A DNA stretch of 64,000 nucleotides from Naematelia aurantialba (taxonomy: Eukaryota > Basidiomycota > Tremellomycetes > Tremellales > Naemateliaceae): positions 992,001 to 1,056,000 of the forward strand of contig JAKFAO010000008.1 in assembly GCA_021527695.1 (NCBI GenBank), given 5' to 3'. A program made the position numbers and the translations under genes. The notes beneath the pieces were generated by a model. That model made no database searches. It was not told the origin of the DNA and was given only the letters and a program-made list of their open reading frames with translations. Below are positions 32,912 to 43,478 of this stretch, piece by piece (within the stretch, counting starts at the first letter, position 1; each line of letters starts with the position of its first letter).

Positions 32912-33754
32912 TCTTGCTCGTGGGGTGGGTGATGGGTGCTACATGGTGGGTGGTGCTATGGGTGATAATGGTGGGTGCCGGCGCTGGGTGCTACGTGGTG
33001 GGTGCTAGGCGCTGGTGCTGTGTGCATGGACATGGAGAAGAGACGAGTGCTGGTCGTAAAGGTCATTTCAGCCCAGGCATGCGAATCCCTGTCGGCTGCA
33101 GCTTTCGGACAAGGCATGAGAGCAGCGACGTTCACGCGAGAACAAGAGATTTGCCTAATGTCTATGTATCAAGTCCACAGCCCACACTACAGCTGCGTCT
33201 TCTGCGATACCCACGTTTCATACCACCAAAACTCCATATAAAGAGCTATCTCCTTAGAGCTACGCTATCAAGGTGCACGCTAACAGAGCTGCAATCGACT
33301 ACGTCCGCCTGACTGCGGTTCTGCCTAGTCTACTCCCACCCCAAAAGGCTGATCAACAGTCGCAGCGCTGCCTGTTCCATGCCCCAACAGCACTGTGATC
33401 AATGACAAACCAACGTCCGATACCTTGAATTGCCGACTGTGCATTAGATGACGGCCAAACCGGTCCGAGGTCATGGGACTCACAACTCGGGCGGCAACTG
33501 GCGGTGAATCAACTCGCAGTAACCGTCTCCAACCCAACGGCAACCCGGGGCCACGCCAAGACCCACGGGGAAGTACGACGTCCCCGCATGTGAGCTCCGC
33601 TGACTGCCGGACCAGGGAAATCGATGACTGCATCACTCTGGGTATATCAGTTTTGCTCGTCTGCCTTCCCACCACCCCCCCTGGATCGTCTTCTCTTCTT
33701 TCTTCTCTTGTTATCAGCTACGACGCACACAGAGCACCGCCGACTAGGCAAAAC
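32912..33754. other. Gene-free interval
   Basis: A GGTGGGTGCTA-type imperfect repeat lies at about 32920-33015. Otherwise nothing is recognised before the transporter start. Confidence 0.45.
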
Positions 33755-35917
33755 ATGTCCGAGTTTGACGGCAAGCAGGAGGTTGTCCACGCCGAGTACG
33801 GCCACGAGCATGGCTTGACCCATTCCGCCGCCGAGATCAAGCACGGTGATCATGGTCTCCGAATCCTCGGCGACGAGCACGTCGAGGTCACAGAGGAAGA
33901 TGTGAGCAGGGCTGTAGCAACGTACCGAGTGTTACTGATAGGGCGTCTGTAGAACGTCCGGATCCGCCGCAAGACTGATAAGCGCATCCTCAGCATCCTC
34001 ATCTGGGTGTACTTTTTGCAAATCCTCGACAAGTCGGTCGTGAGTGGCTGTCTATACTGATCTCGCTGGTACCGCTTCTATAACAAACTTGCTATGCTGA
34101 CAGTCCACAGCTCGGATACGGAAACGTGTTTGGACTATCCACCGACACCGGCCTCGTCAAGAGCCAGTACTCGCTCGTCAGCACGATGAATGCGATTGCC
34201 CAGCTCGCCTGGCAGCCGTTCTCGTCGTATCTCATCGTCAAGGTCCCAGCGCGCACCCTCATGCCGATCCTCGTCTTTGGCTGGGGAGTAGCGCAGTCGT
34301 GCATGGCGGCTTCCACCTCGTGCGTCTTGCGTGCTTCGATCGCCCGTGGACGCTCGTGCTGATACTCATCGGGCAGGTTCGGATCACTCGTCGCTACTCG
34401 TTTCCTCCTGGGGCTGTTCGAGGCGGGCTGTCTCCCGCTGTTCTCTATCCTCACGGCGCAGTGGTACCGACGCGCCGAGCAGCCTCTCCGCGTCGCCGCG
34501 TGGTACTCGACCAACGGTATCGCGACCATGGTCGCCGCCCTCCTCTCCTTTGGCCTGTACGTGTCGTTTCCTCCTCCACCTCCTCCTCCTCCTCCTCCTC
34601 CTCCACCACCACCACCACCACCACCAGGCACTACAGAACTCTGGAGCAGCGCTGACTCGCGCAGGGGCCACGTCAACTCTCCGCACATTGAGGAATGGCA
34701 GCTCATCTTCATGGTCGTGGGCATCATCACGTGCATCTCGGCGCCGTTTGTGTGGTTCTTCCTCGACTCGGACGTCGCGTCGGCACGCTTCCTCGACGGC
34801 CACGAAAAGGCCATGGCGATAGAGCGGCTGCGGGCGAACCAGACGGGAACCGGTTCCAACGAGTTCAAGTGGCCCCAGGTGTTGGAAATGTTCTTGGACG
34901 TCAAGTCGTATCTCTGGCTCGCGATGGCGCTGCTGCTCAACATTGGCGCGGCCGTCACCAACGCCTTTGGCCCGACACTTATTGCCAACTTTGGCTTTGA
35001 CAAGTTTGTGAGTGAACATTGCCCTGGGTCCCGTCTGGGCTACCCCCCCCGCCCCCTGGTCCTCCCTGGTCCAATTCCCCACCGCCATCCCTGACGACTT
35101 CTTCGCTCTAGCACCATCCATGCGCGGCGCTGATGATGCAGGTGACGGCACTGCTCAACATGCCGTTCGGCTTCCTGCAGTTTGTGTGCATCATCGTCGC
35201 GTCGTACGCCGTCCAGAAGTGGCGGTACAAGTCGATCGTGCTGGCGGCCTTTGTGGTCCCTGTCATCGTTGGTCTCGGCCTGCTCTACGGCGAGGGCGTT
35301 TCGTCCCACTTCAACCAGGGCGCTGCGCTGTCGGGATACTACCTCTTGGCCTTTTTGTTCGGCGGCAACCCGCTCATCGTGTCGTGGATGGTGGCCAACA
35401 CGGCTGGGCAGACCAAGAAGTCCACCATCATGTCGCTGTACAACGCCGGCTCGTCGGCGGGCAACATCATCGGCCCGCTGCTGTTCAACTCGAAAGACGC
35501 GCCGCACTACATCCCCGGCGTCCGCGCGGTCCTCGGCCTGTTTTGCGCGCTCTTGGGGGTCATCGGAATGCAGGTGGTCGTCCTGTTCTTCTTGAATCGC
35601 CAGAGGGAGAACCAGCGCGAGAAGAACGGCAAGCCACGGAAGCTCGAGGATACGTCGATGAGCAACAGATATATCGCGTATGCTTCGGGTGGCGTCCTCG
35701 GCCAGAATGGTAAGTCGTCACCTCTGTCACTGGCCTCCTCTGTGCTGTTTCTTTCGGCATCAATCCCTGGCCTTTAGGGATGGTCCTTGGTGTGCTTGCC
35801 GCCAAACTCGTCCTTGGCGTGCTTGCCACCAACTTGCCCGGGATCTGGGCTGACGACATTGCAGCATTGCTCGACAAGACCGACCACTGCAACGACGAAT
35901 TTGTGTACTTGTACTAA
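33755..35917 (+). CDS. MFS transporter of the Dal5/allantoate permease (anion:cation symporter) family
   Basis: Predicted plasma-membrane proton symporter for an organic anion such as allantoate, ureidosuccinate or a vitamin. Exons are 33755-33901, 33953-34039, 34111-34319, 34377-34556, 34665-35007, 35142-35709 and 35865-35917, giving 528 residues. Family signatures: RIRRKTDKRILSILIWVYFLQILDKS at the first helix, LGYGNVFGLSTDTGLVKSQYS, RFLLGLFEAGCLPLFSI, QWYRRAEQPLRVAAWYSTNG, VWFFLDSDVASARFLDGHEK, LLNMPFGFLQ, and NTAGQTKKSTIMSLYNAGSSAGNIIGP. About 12 membrane segments are visible. Intron 4 (34557-34664) is 108 nt, lacks in-frame stops and contains a (CCT)n(CCA)n run, so retention would insert a polyproline stretch in frame. 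For the last junction an alternative acceptor at 35777 would add 29 in-frame residues; I prefer 35864 because the family ends with a short LDKTD-type tail. Substrate is not predictable from sequence. Confidence 0.9.
34570..34626 (+). repeat. (CCT)n-(CCA)n triplet microsatellite in transporter intron 4
   Basis: About 18 consecutive CCT or CCA triplets lie within the spliced segment between exons 4 and 5. Translated through in frame they would give polyproline. Confidence 0.9.
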
Positions 35918-36420
35918 GGGTGTACTTGACTGTAGTAAGAGTGTGCTGTAGTATGGAGCCGTAATACTTGGCCAGGGATATAAACTTGGCCAGGGGATGT
36001 AATTCGCCTGGGATGTAAACCTGGCCGCGAACATATACTTGGCAGGGTTGTCAAAGCCGAAACGTTACATGCATACCATATCATCTTGGGAACAATGCCT
36101 GGGACTTGGAAACTGCCTGAGCGAACGCGAACAGCGCGCTCACACTCCGTTCTCTCGCCTTCAGGGCATTCAGTTGACCCGTCGGTTCCGCTGTTCCGCG
36201 ATCGCCGCTTGCCCTACGTCGTAGTGTTGGTGGGTACCTGACCGCCAGCCATGTACTGCTTGCCTCTAATGGGCTTCAGCACTTACACTCACACACTAAA
36301 CACTCGACACTAAACACTCGACTCTCGGCAGCCGGCACCCTGCACCGGCCATCGGCCGTCGGGCTTCGGCACTGGCACTGGCACTGGCACCCGGTACCGG
36401 ACCGCCGAACAAGGCTGAGT
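35918..36420. other. Convergent intergenic region
   Basis: It separates the 3' ends of the transporter (plus) and GH128 copy 1 (minus). Short repeats such as CACTGGCACTGG and ACTAAACACTCGAC are seen; no gene. Confidence 0.5.
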
Positions 36421-38149
36421 CTAGACGTACAGGGCTGTGAGCTGGCCGCTCGAGTCCATGAGCCGGTTCGACTCGGGCACGCCGTAGAGATACGTTGCGT
36501 TTCGAACGGCGCCGAACCAGGCGTAGAACCTGGAGGTCGGAGGTCAGCGACGGCCTCACCGGTATGAATGAGGTTCTGCTCTCTCCGCAATTTATGTTCT
36601 CATCGCGGATGTAGCGTTCTTCTCTCTCCGCAGAATATGTTCTCGTCGCGAACGAAGCTCTCGAACCTGGGCAGGTACAGGAAGAGAGCCTTACGAGACA
36701 AAATCCTGCGCGTCGAGCCACTTGGTGGTGTCGGCCATGAACTGGCTGACGTCGGCTGTACTTGGGTTGGGCGCGGGGTTTGCATTGAAGTCCTGAGGGT
36801 GTGAGACTCGTGCATGCCCAAGTCATTGGACCCGAGGTAGCACCGTCGGGAAGCGGAACAGGGAAGTACGAGGGAAGAGAAGAAGGACGAGAAGAGAGAC
36901 GAGAAGAGAAGAGGGAAAAACACGGAAGAGGGAAGAGGGCAGAGGGAAGAGGGAAGAGGGAAGAGGGAAGAGGGAAGAGGGAAGAGGGAAGAGAAGAGGG
37001 AGGATAGAACAGAGGCCAGAAGGAAGAGAACACGGAGAGAAACGAGAGAGAAGAGAGAAGAGAACGAAACACACATTGCACGCAAACTCCGAAAGCACGA
37101 GCGGCTTGCCAAATTCCGTCCAGTAAGCTTGCACCTTGCTCGTCAGGTCGGTCGCGTTGAGCGAGTAGAGATGCACCGAGACATAGTCTGGCGCATAGGC
37201 GCATCCTGACCAGGCGTTCTGCGGGCTGGCAGAGGGCGTCGAGGCGCAGACCTGTTTGAACCATATCTGGTTGTATCAGCTGTGAGGCTCGATCTGCTTT
37301 CGGAACACAGCGTTAGGCAAGTTTGCAGCCCGTAGCTAGAGGAGAGGAGGACGGGAGTTCACAATATGTGGGTACCGCAAAGTAGGCACGGGGAGCCGAT
37401 CAGCCGACTCACGTCTAGCCATGTGGTGTTATACGCCATGGCGGGGGAGACGAACTTGGCCGCTGGGTTGACAGCTTTGACACTCTCCACCAGCGTCTTC
37501 CACCTGATCCATCAGCGCCCAGTCAGTACCGCGCGCCGCCCAAGTGACCCACTGCGCCGCAGCTGTGATGGGATCGGCAGCAGTCGCCACTCCCGCACCG
37601 GCCAAGTCTGACCGGTCAGCACAGAGTGCATTCGGTGCACCGGGCGTCTGGGCAACGCTCACCTGGCTCATTGTACCCCATCACCGTCGTAAATCCAGAC
37701 TGGAGCGGGACGGTGCTATTGATAAACGACGCATCGTAACTGCACCCCAAGTCAGTTCCCTCCGTAACAACCTACGGAGACTCACAACATGGGAAAGAAC
37801 TGGGCGCTAATATTGATAGCTGTCGAGTCGGCGGTGAACACTGTAGGACCGGAGTTCTTGTTCCAGTCATAATACCATGCAAGCTTCTACCGTCTCTTCA
37901 GCGCCTCACTCACTCTTTGGACAGCCAACTTCCCGTGCTCACCGAGCCGTTTCCGAAGAACTGAGCGACCGGCGCAACCGTACCTTCTTGCACAGGCCAG
38001 CTGACCCCGCTCTAGGCAACGTCGTCAGCTCTGCTCGATTTTGGATCACAGCACCTGACCTTGCTGGTGCTCCCAGAGGCAGCAGTACACGACGTCGCTG
38101 TGACACCGTGGATCGCCAGCAACACGGCCACGAGGGTAGTCACAAGCAT
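36421..38149 (-). CDS. Secreted GH128 (Asl1-like) beta-glucanase, nine exons
   Basis: Predicted endo-beta-1,3-glucanase acting on cell-wall glucan. Minus-strand exons are 38149-38060, 38011-37943, 37886-37786, 37739-37663, 37607-37553, 37503-37413, 37266-37075, 36792-36695 and 36529-36421, giving 293 residues. The first exon is a secretion signal (MLVTTLVAVLLAIHGVTATS). Family blocks: GVSWPVQE, KLAWYYDWNKN, FFPMFYDASF, GFTTVMGYNEPDLAG with the first catalytic Glu, AAAQWKTLVESV, AKFVSPAMAYN, YVSVHLYSLNATDL, GKPLVLSEFACND with the second catalytic Glu, STADVSQFMADTTKWLD, and FYAWFGAVRNATYLYGVPESNRLMDSSGQLT. All splice phases agree with a paralogue at 47485-48836. Intron 7 (37074-36793) is expanded by a purine/pyrimidine repeat. 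The assignment is firm; the exact linkage preference is inferred from family knowledge. Confidence 0.92.
36850..37060. repeat. Long homopurine tract (GAGGGAA-type repeats) in GH128 intron 7
   Basis: About 200 bp consist almost only of A and G on the plus strand, with a 7-bp unit GAGGGAA repeated from about 36925 to 37005. On the coding (minus) strand it is a polypyrimidine tract of TTCCCTC units. Confidence 0.9.
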
Positions 38150-39463
38150 TCGAGGCAATCTTGACGCTTCACTATGAGATCAGTAGGCACGGACACCAAC
38201 CCGTGGCGCGATGTGCTGCGTTTCGACAAGTGAGAGAGCGTAGGACTACAATGAGAGAGTGCACGGCTACAAACGCGAGAGCGTAGGACTATAACGAGTG
38301 TGTTGATACCGTCATCCATAAGTGGAACCATTTGACACGTTATGGAACATTGTGGGAGGGCCTGCTACGCGTCAGATCCCGCGTCCTTTGAGGAGTAATT
38401 AATGAAGGACGTCGATGTGAAAGGAGGAGGCGGCTCTGAGCTCGCCGGACCTCCTTAGCACATTATTAGGTTGCGTTCAAAGCTGTAAAAAGGGGCTGCT
38501 GAATTCTTTGAGAGAGTGCCGTCCATCTATGTAGCCGTTGATACTGTCTGCAGGTAGTGTACGTTATCATGTGCGTCCTGGCCCCCCGCTATCAACGACT
38601 GCAAATCGAAATTGACGAGTGGCGAAACTGGCGAAACTGGACAAACAGTGAAACGGTTGGTTTACGGCGAATGAGACAGCGGTCAGAGCAAGTTTCAGGG
38701 TCTTCAAGCAGGCCGTGTGCGGTCATCGGGAGAAGTAAAGCTGTAGTAAAGTCTAATCACAGTCGGGAATGGGAAGGCCCAAATTGCAGTGAGAAATTCC
38801 TTCAGGGGTGTCCCGTAGGCACTCTGGCGCACGGACTGCCGCCTTGTGGTTTCGACTTGCGGGTTGTGCCGGCAACACGGCAGAGTGGCTTCCCTGGGAT
38901 GTCCAGCTCCACCCAGACGGGCCCTTGCATTGCGTCATGTAACAGGACCCTGACGTCCAAGCAAAGGCCGAGCACGGCCTTATCCCGATCCCGACTACCA
39001 TTGGGAGCATCACGCTCCCTACTAATCCCAGCTCATGTCAGATCCCCCCAGTGGTTGCGAGTTCACGATGGTTCCAAGACAACAGAGGTATACCTGTGTC
39101 TAGCGAAGTAATACCTCTCACCCCGCAAGCCTACGATCTACGTCCTCACGGTCGACTACCTTGCTCTCACTGGTTTTGCGGTGTGTGACGATGCGCGATA
39201 ACATTGCGCAGCCGATCAGCGCCAGCACGGACTGTCATCGAAGCCGCACGAAGAAGCAAGACCCATCCCGACGGCCTGAGCGGGCAGAACATGATTCCCC
39301 CATTTGCGGGCCATAAGCCGAGACGCCGGAGATTCTCCTCACGCCAAACTGTACACTTTAAAGGCAAGTCGGGAAATGATAGCCCCAATGATTTCTCATC
39401 CTCTTCTCATCCTGCTTACCCTCTATACACATAATCAGCGCCAAATCACCCATCCTTGACAAC
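38150..39463. other. 1.3-kb divergent intergenic region
   Basis: This region sits between the GH128 start (minus) and the first array gene (plus). Imperfect GAGAGCGTAGGACTA repeats occur at 38225-38290. No coding region is supported. A TTTAAA box lies at about 39357, roughly 107 bp before the next ATG. Confidence 0.45.
39353..39363 (+). promoter_or_regulatory. ACACTTTAAAG box upstream of array gene 1
   Basis: An 11-bp string identical to one at 45126-45136 upstream of array gene 4. It contains a TTTAAA that could act as a TATA-like element. Confidence 0.3.
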
Positions 39464-40993
39464 ATGACCTCTAACGATTGGTTCAATTCTCTTCCCCTCG
39501 AGGCGATAGAAGAATCACTGGCGCAGTTGCCGCACACGCAACGCCATCGAAATCGAGTGTTCTTACATGCCGAATTTGGGGGTGCTCCATCCGACAGCAT
39601 GCCAAACTCGTTTACTGTATCGGCTGGGTGGCCGCAGAGCCACGATTCCATCGTTCGCACAAACCCTCGCCATGACGGTGGGGGCATGAGCTTGGATGCC
39701 TGGCCAAATGCGCGTCGTGAGGAAGCATCGGTGGCACTGCCACGAGACTCCCAACTGGCTCCTGAATCGAATCCATATACTGAGATTGGGAGCGTATACT
39801 CTGACTCATGGTTTCAGGCCACCCCAGCTTCAGAGACTCAGACACCGTCGGTTGACGTGCCACTTAATGTGCTACCGCCTTACAGCCTGCCCCAAGAGAC
39901 GACCCTTTATGAGGAGCCTACGAGTGGAGGTTCTGACGGTTGGCTGGTTTCGGCTCAGCCACAAGGACGATGGCCGTCGCCCCACATGGGAGCCCAATGG
40001 AGCAATGAACGGTGCAGTTTCGAAGCTCCTTATCTGCCTCTGCCCATCATCAACTCACAACCAGATTGGGGAAGAATGCCGCCAGCGCAAGGCGGACAGA
40101 CGACGAACTCGTACGCGTACAATATGGTCCAGCATAGAGAGCGCCCTCACCACAGTGTCTGTTCGCGTGGTAACGACCACCTCATGTTCCCTCCGGCTCC
40201 GCACGTCCAGACATCTGCCTGGGAATATGCCAATAGTTGGAGTGGTCTCTTGGCACCAAACACCTCATCCCACTCGGTGTTGGGGTCAAGTGCTGGCGTA
40301 CCTCCCCCACAGGATGCCCCCACAAACCCCCTCAATCTCGAGCCCAAGTTGAGCATATTTCAACGACGCGTCGAGACCAATCGGTTGTCCACGGTCAATC
40401 CAATCACTGTTCAGCAAGCCCCGACTGTTCCTATAGCCCACGTCCCAGCCTCCAGTAATGCTGGTGAGCTGGTGCAGCACTCGAGTTCCGTTAGCAGCTC
40501 CTTTCAGATACAGACGCAGAGGTCGTCCTATGGGAGTGCCTTTCGCGGTGGGAGATCGACCAATCCTCCTCTCCCGCCATTGCCCCGGGGCATACGCCAG
40601 ACGAACACTAGCCTGACGGTGGTCCGCTGCTCGGTGCAAAACTGCTCCGTTCAGAGAACGGTCCGCAGCCTGCGGGTACACGGATTCCCGGTTGGGTTCT
40701 CCTCTCAGCTCCGGTATGCCTGCAGTCTCAGCCACTTCAGATCACTTGTGGCTGCAGAGTTTCAGCTAGAATTGACAAAAGACCAGACTATAAGACGATC
40801 CAAGGAGATCCATGACCTGGCTAAAACGTACCGTGTTGTGCCTCTATGTGCGCAATGTCCTCTCGAACGTCAAGTTCCTTCGGCGGACTTTCCTGGAATC
40901 ATAAAGCTCTACCGTGGCATGCGGATCTGCCAAGATGGTAGTCTTGCTTGCCGCTCTCACACGACCAGCTCTTTGCAGCGAAGGGTGACGTGA
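39464..40993 (+). CDS. Array gene 1: Cys/His-module protein, complete module
   Basis: I do not recognise a named family. The gene is intronless and encodes 509 residues. Residues 1 to about 380 are low-complexity (Ser, Pro, Gln, Asn) with scattered Trp-Pro motifs and probably disordered. The C-terminal module has all eight ligands of the shared pattern: C389-x4-C394, C420-x3-H424, C462-x2-C465 and C496-x2-H499, with two further conserved blocks, FSSQLRYACSLSHF and LAKTYRVVPLCAQC. The spacing suggests two zinc sites, but that is inference. The same pattern appears with variations in six or seven following plus-strand genes. A disordered N-terminus with a compact Cys/His end would suit a nucleic-acid-binding or scaffold protein. 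There is no signal peptide or membrane segment. The start ATG is preceded by a TTTAAA box at about -107. Confidence 0.8.
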   Translation: MTSNDWFNSLPLEAIEESLAQLPHTQRHRNRVFLHAEFGGAPSDSMPNSFTVSAGWPQSHDSIVRTNPRHDGGGMSLDAWPNARREEASVALPRDSQLAPESNPYTEIGSVYSDSWFQATPASETQTPSVDVPLNVLPPYSLPQETTLYEEPTSGGSDGWLVSAQPQGRWPSPHMGAQWSNERCSFEAPYLPLPIINSQPDWGRMPPAQGGQTTNSYAYNMVQHRERPHHSVCSRGNDHLMFPPAPHVQTSAWEYANSWSGLLAPNTSSHSVLGSSAGVPPPQDAPTNPLNLEPKLSIFQRRVETNRLSTVNPITVQQAPTVPIAHVPASSNAGELVQHSSSVSSSFQIQTQRSSYGSAFRGGRSTNPPLPPLPRGIRQTNTSLTVVRCSVQNCSVQRTVRSLRVHGFPVGFSSQLRYACSLSHFRSLVAAEFQLELTKDQTIRRSKEIHDLAKTYRVVPLCAQCPLERQVPSADFPGIIKLYRGMRICQDGSLACRSHTTSSLQRRVT

Positions 40994-41623
40994 GACTTTG
41001 AGGAGTCTGCAAGCAAGGCGAAAGTACGATTGACCAACATCGGAGGTGAATCGCATAGCGTATGGAATACTTGAAGGAGCAGTAGCATGGTACGGAGGAT
41101 ACAATTTCCCTTTGTGGGTGCAGCGCCCGGTCCGTGCGTACAGTAGCAGGTACTAGGAGATACAGTATCAGCTAGAGCCCTTAGGTACATGGGTCTACTA
41201 CGAGCCGTACACGTTTTCCTATAGCACATTCCATGTGGGCATATAAAATTGGTCGGGACATGCAGTCCCTCGTCTGTAAGCAGTATGCACTGGACAAGCC
41301 TACAGTCTTCATCGAACGTATCATTCATACGTCTCATCTGCCCTAGAGCTATTGTATAAGGACGCCCCTGCGCGGAGAGAGTGAACGAGAATGCACCTTT
41401 AGAAGCCTCAACCTCCAGAGAGCTCCCAATCCAAGTCCACACCAAGAGCACCAAACGCCTTCTAGGGACTTCGAAGGAGTCGAGCCTGGAGGTATGAAGC
41501 TTGGGTAAAGGCAGCCGCCCAGAAGGCCAGTCCAAGCGCTCACTCTGCTATATCCACTCAGGCGACTATCTCAGCTCACTGTAAATCGCTTCTCAATTTG
41601 AATTAATTCTCCTCCCATTCAGA
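40994..41623. other. Gene-free interval between array genes 1 and 2
   Basis: It is expected to hold a terminator and a promoter. No coding segment could be supported; a TATATCC string lies about 76 bp before the next ATG. Confidence 0.45.
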
Positions 41624-42586
41624 ATGAGCGAGTCATGCTCCTTGGACCAATCCGAGTGGCGAGCTTTGGACGCTAAGACGGTCGGAGTGCCCCGCAGCTG
41701 GAGCCTGGCCGGCTCGAAAACTGTCTTACCTGCCTATCCTGAGCCGCACTCAGCACGCCCCAGTGTCACTGTGGACACGTATGATGCCGCTCAAGGCCGT
41801 CTCCGCAGAGCTCACACTGATTCCCCCTTCTCCAATTGTCCAAGGTCTCGAAGCATCAATTCGCCTGTTAGTGTCTCAGCACAGCTGTCAACCGTTGAGG
41901 AGGGCACCATCCCAGAAGCAGACTACGGTGCAGAGAAGGACACAAGTCAGCAGCAAGATGTCTCTCGGCAATATTGGGACGGTATTTCAGCCCTTCGGGA
42001 ACGAGATTCGCAGCCATCGTCCCCTCCGGCCACAATCTCTGCTTACATCGATGACTCCAGTGGCAGCTGGAAGCCCACACAATGCAAGGATAATTCGGAT
42101 GCGCAGCTGAATTCGGATGCGCAGCTGGTGGCTAAGACTGGCGGGAAGTCCCCTGCCCAACCAACAACCGAGAGGGAGGTCTGGAAAATGAACGGCAAAG
42201 GCAAAGGCAAAGGCCGTGGCCGGATCCATTCAGTGCGAGTCAACTGCTCGGTTCCAGGGGGCACCTTTAGCAAACTGGTCAAGTCGACCCAGATGTACGG
42301 ATATCGGGTAGGGTATGATGCCACGCTCCGTTATGCCTGTGGTGCTCGGCACGTCCAGACTCTAATCAGCGAAGAGTTTGTCATGGCATTCAGTGGGACC
42401 GATAGGGCGATTGACAACGCCAGGGCAGTGCGGGCTTTGGCGAGGAAGCACAAAGTCGCGGTGTTATGTTCGCGTGGTCCCTATACCAGCGGCATACCCA
42501 CAGACGACCACTCGACAATCATCAAGATCGAACGTGGAATGCGATGCGGGCCTGACGGCCGTCTTCACTGCTCGTGGCACAAATAA
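41624..42586 (+). CDS. Array gene 2: Cys/His-module protein, partly degenerate
   Basis: An intronless gene of 320 residues with a disordered, Ser-rich N-terminus and a basic GKGKGKGRGRIHSVR segment just before the module. The module is clearly related to array gene 1: GYDATLRYACGARHVQTL aligns with FSSQLRYACSLSHFRSL, ALARKHKVAVLC with LAKTYRVVPLC, and IIKIERGMRCGPDGRLHCSWH with IIKLYRGMRICQDGSLACRSH. Two ligands are missing: the second Cys of the C-x4-C pair (CSVPGG) and the second Cys of the C-x2-C pair (CSRG). If the module binds metal, one site should be weakened here. A short direct repeat, AATTCGGATGCGCAGCTG, is present at about 42093-42128. This is the closest sister of array gene 1, which it follows by 630 bp. 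Confidence 0.78.
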   Translation: MSESCSLDQSEWRALDAKTVGVPRSWSLAGSKTVLPAYPEPHSARPSVTVDTYDAAQGRLRRAHTDSPFSNCPRSRSINSPVSVSAQLSTVEEGTIPEADYGAEKDTSQQQDVSRQYWDGISALRERDSQPSSPPATISAYIDDSSGSWKPTQCKDNSDAQLNSDAQLVAKTGGKSPAQPTTEREVWKMNGKGKGKGRGRIHSVRVNCSVPGGTFSKLVKSTQMYGYRVGYDATLRYACGARHVQTLISEEFVMAFSGTDRAIDNARAVRALARKHKVAVLCSRGPYTSGIPTDDHSTIIKIERGMRCGPDGRLHCSWHK

Positions 42587-43478
42587 GGTAGGCACGTACG
42601 AGAATGGGGGCTGGCGGCTTGGGTGAGAAGAGCGTGCTTGAGGCGTGCCCGTCCCTGGATCTGTAGACGAGATGCTTGCAGGGATTCCTCCCCGTATTAT
42701 ATGCAGATATTTCATGCATGTGAATACATACGGGTATAGATACAGCAAGCGATGCGTGTAGGCTGTTCGTGGGGTCTTTAAGAGAGGTCAAGCACTCCTA
42801 CTGCATTTGACCGTTCGAGGATCTTCGACACGGACCTGCAAACAGCTGAGAAGATGGAACGTAACACCCCGGTGATACACGCAGAGCTTGAGAGTTACTT
42901 TCGACTACGTGTCGAGTGAGAGTTACTTTTGACAACATACAGTGCTGGGAACTTGGTTAGTGGCAAATTCGTGGGCTTGTTTGCTTTGCATCCTGCTGAC
43001 TAGACTGTGAGGCTACGTGTTGGGGACCCGCTTCCCCACCTCTGCTTGCCGCACCCGACACCAAGTAGAGCACTTAGGAAGGCGCCTTTCATTGCGCGTC
43101 ATCCGGCTTTCATACGAAAGCTCCTTCCTCGACCCAGGCTTGAGGCGAAACATCTTGTCCGACTGCAAGCTGGACGATGTCTTCCAAAGCTCACTTTGTC
43201 CTCAGTGACAGAGTCTACGAATCTGACATCATACAAGGACACGAGAGAGCATTGGCGAGAAGCCGCGAGTAGTCGCCTCTGGAGTCCCGCCACACAGTGG
43301 TTCGAGTTATACGGGGCTACCAGTCAAAGGAAGAGATTTGTGCATTCAAATCTCTTCCACTGGCCTTCGAAATCATTTGGCAAGCAACGTAGTGGAGGGT
43401 TAACGAACGAGCTTTCACCTTCAAGCTCGCACGCATCCTGCATAATATTCGCTCGAATCTGTCTTGAGACCTCCAAAG
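42587..43478. other. Gene-free interval between array genes 2 and 3
   Basis: No gene is supported. The repeated string GAGAGTTACTTTCGAC/GAGAGTTACTTTTGAC occurs at about 42890-42930. Confidence 0.4.

Noticed and set aside
34092..35151. Minus-strand frames with a polyglycine or polytryptophan run
   Set aside because: They are antisense to the transporter; the run is only the reverse of the CCT/CCA microsatellite.
36801..37007. Plus-strand frame rich in Glu/Gly/Arg/Lys
   Set aside because: It is a translation of the homopurine tract inside the GH128 intron.
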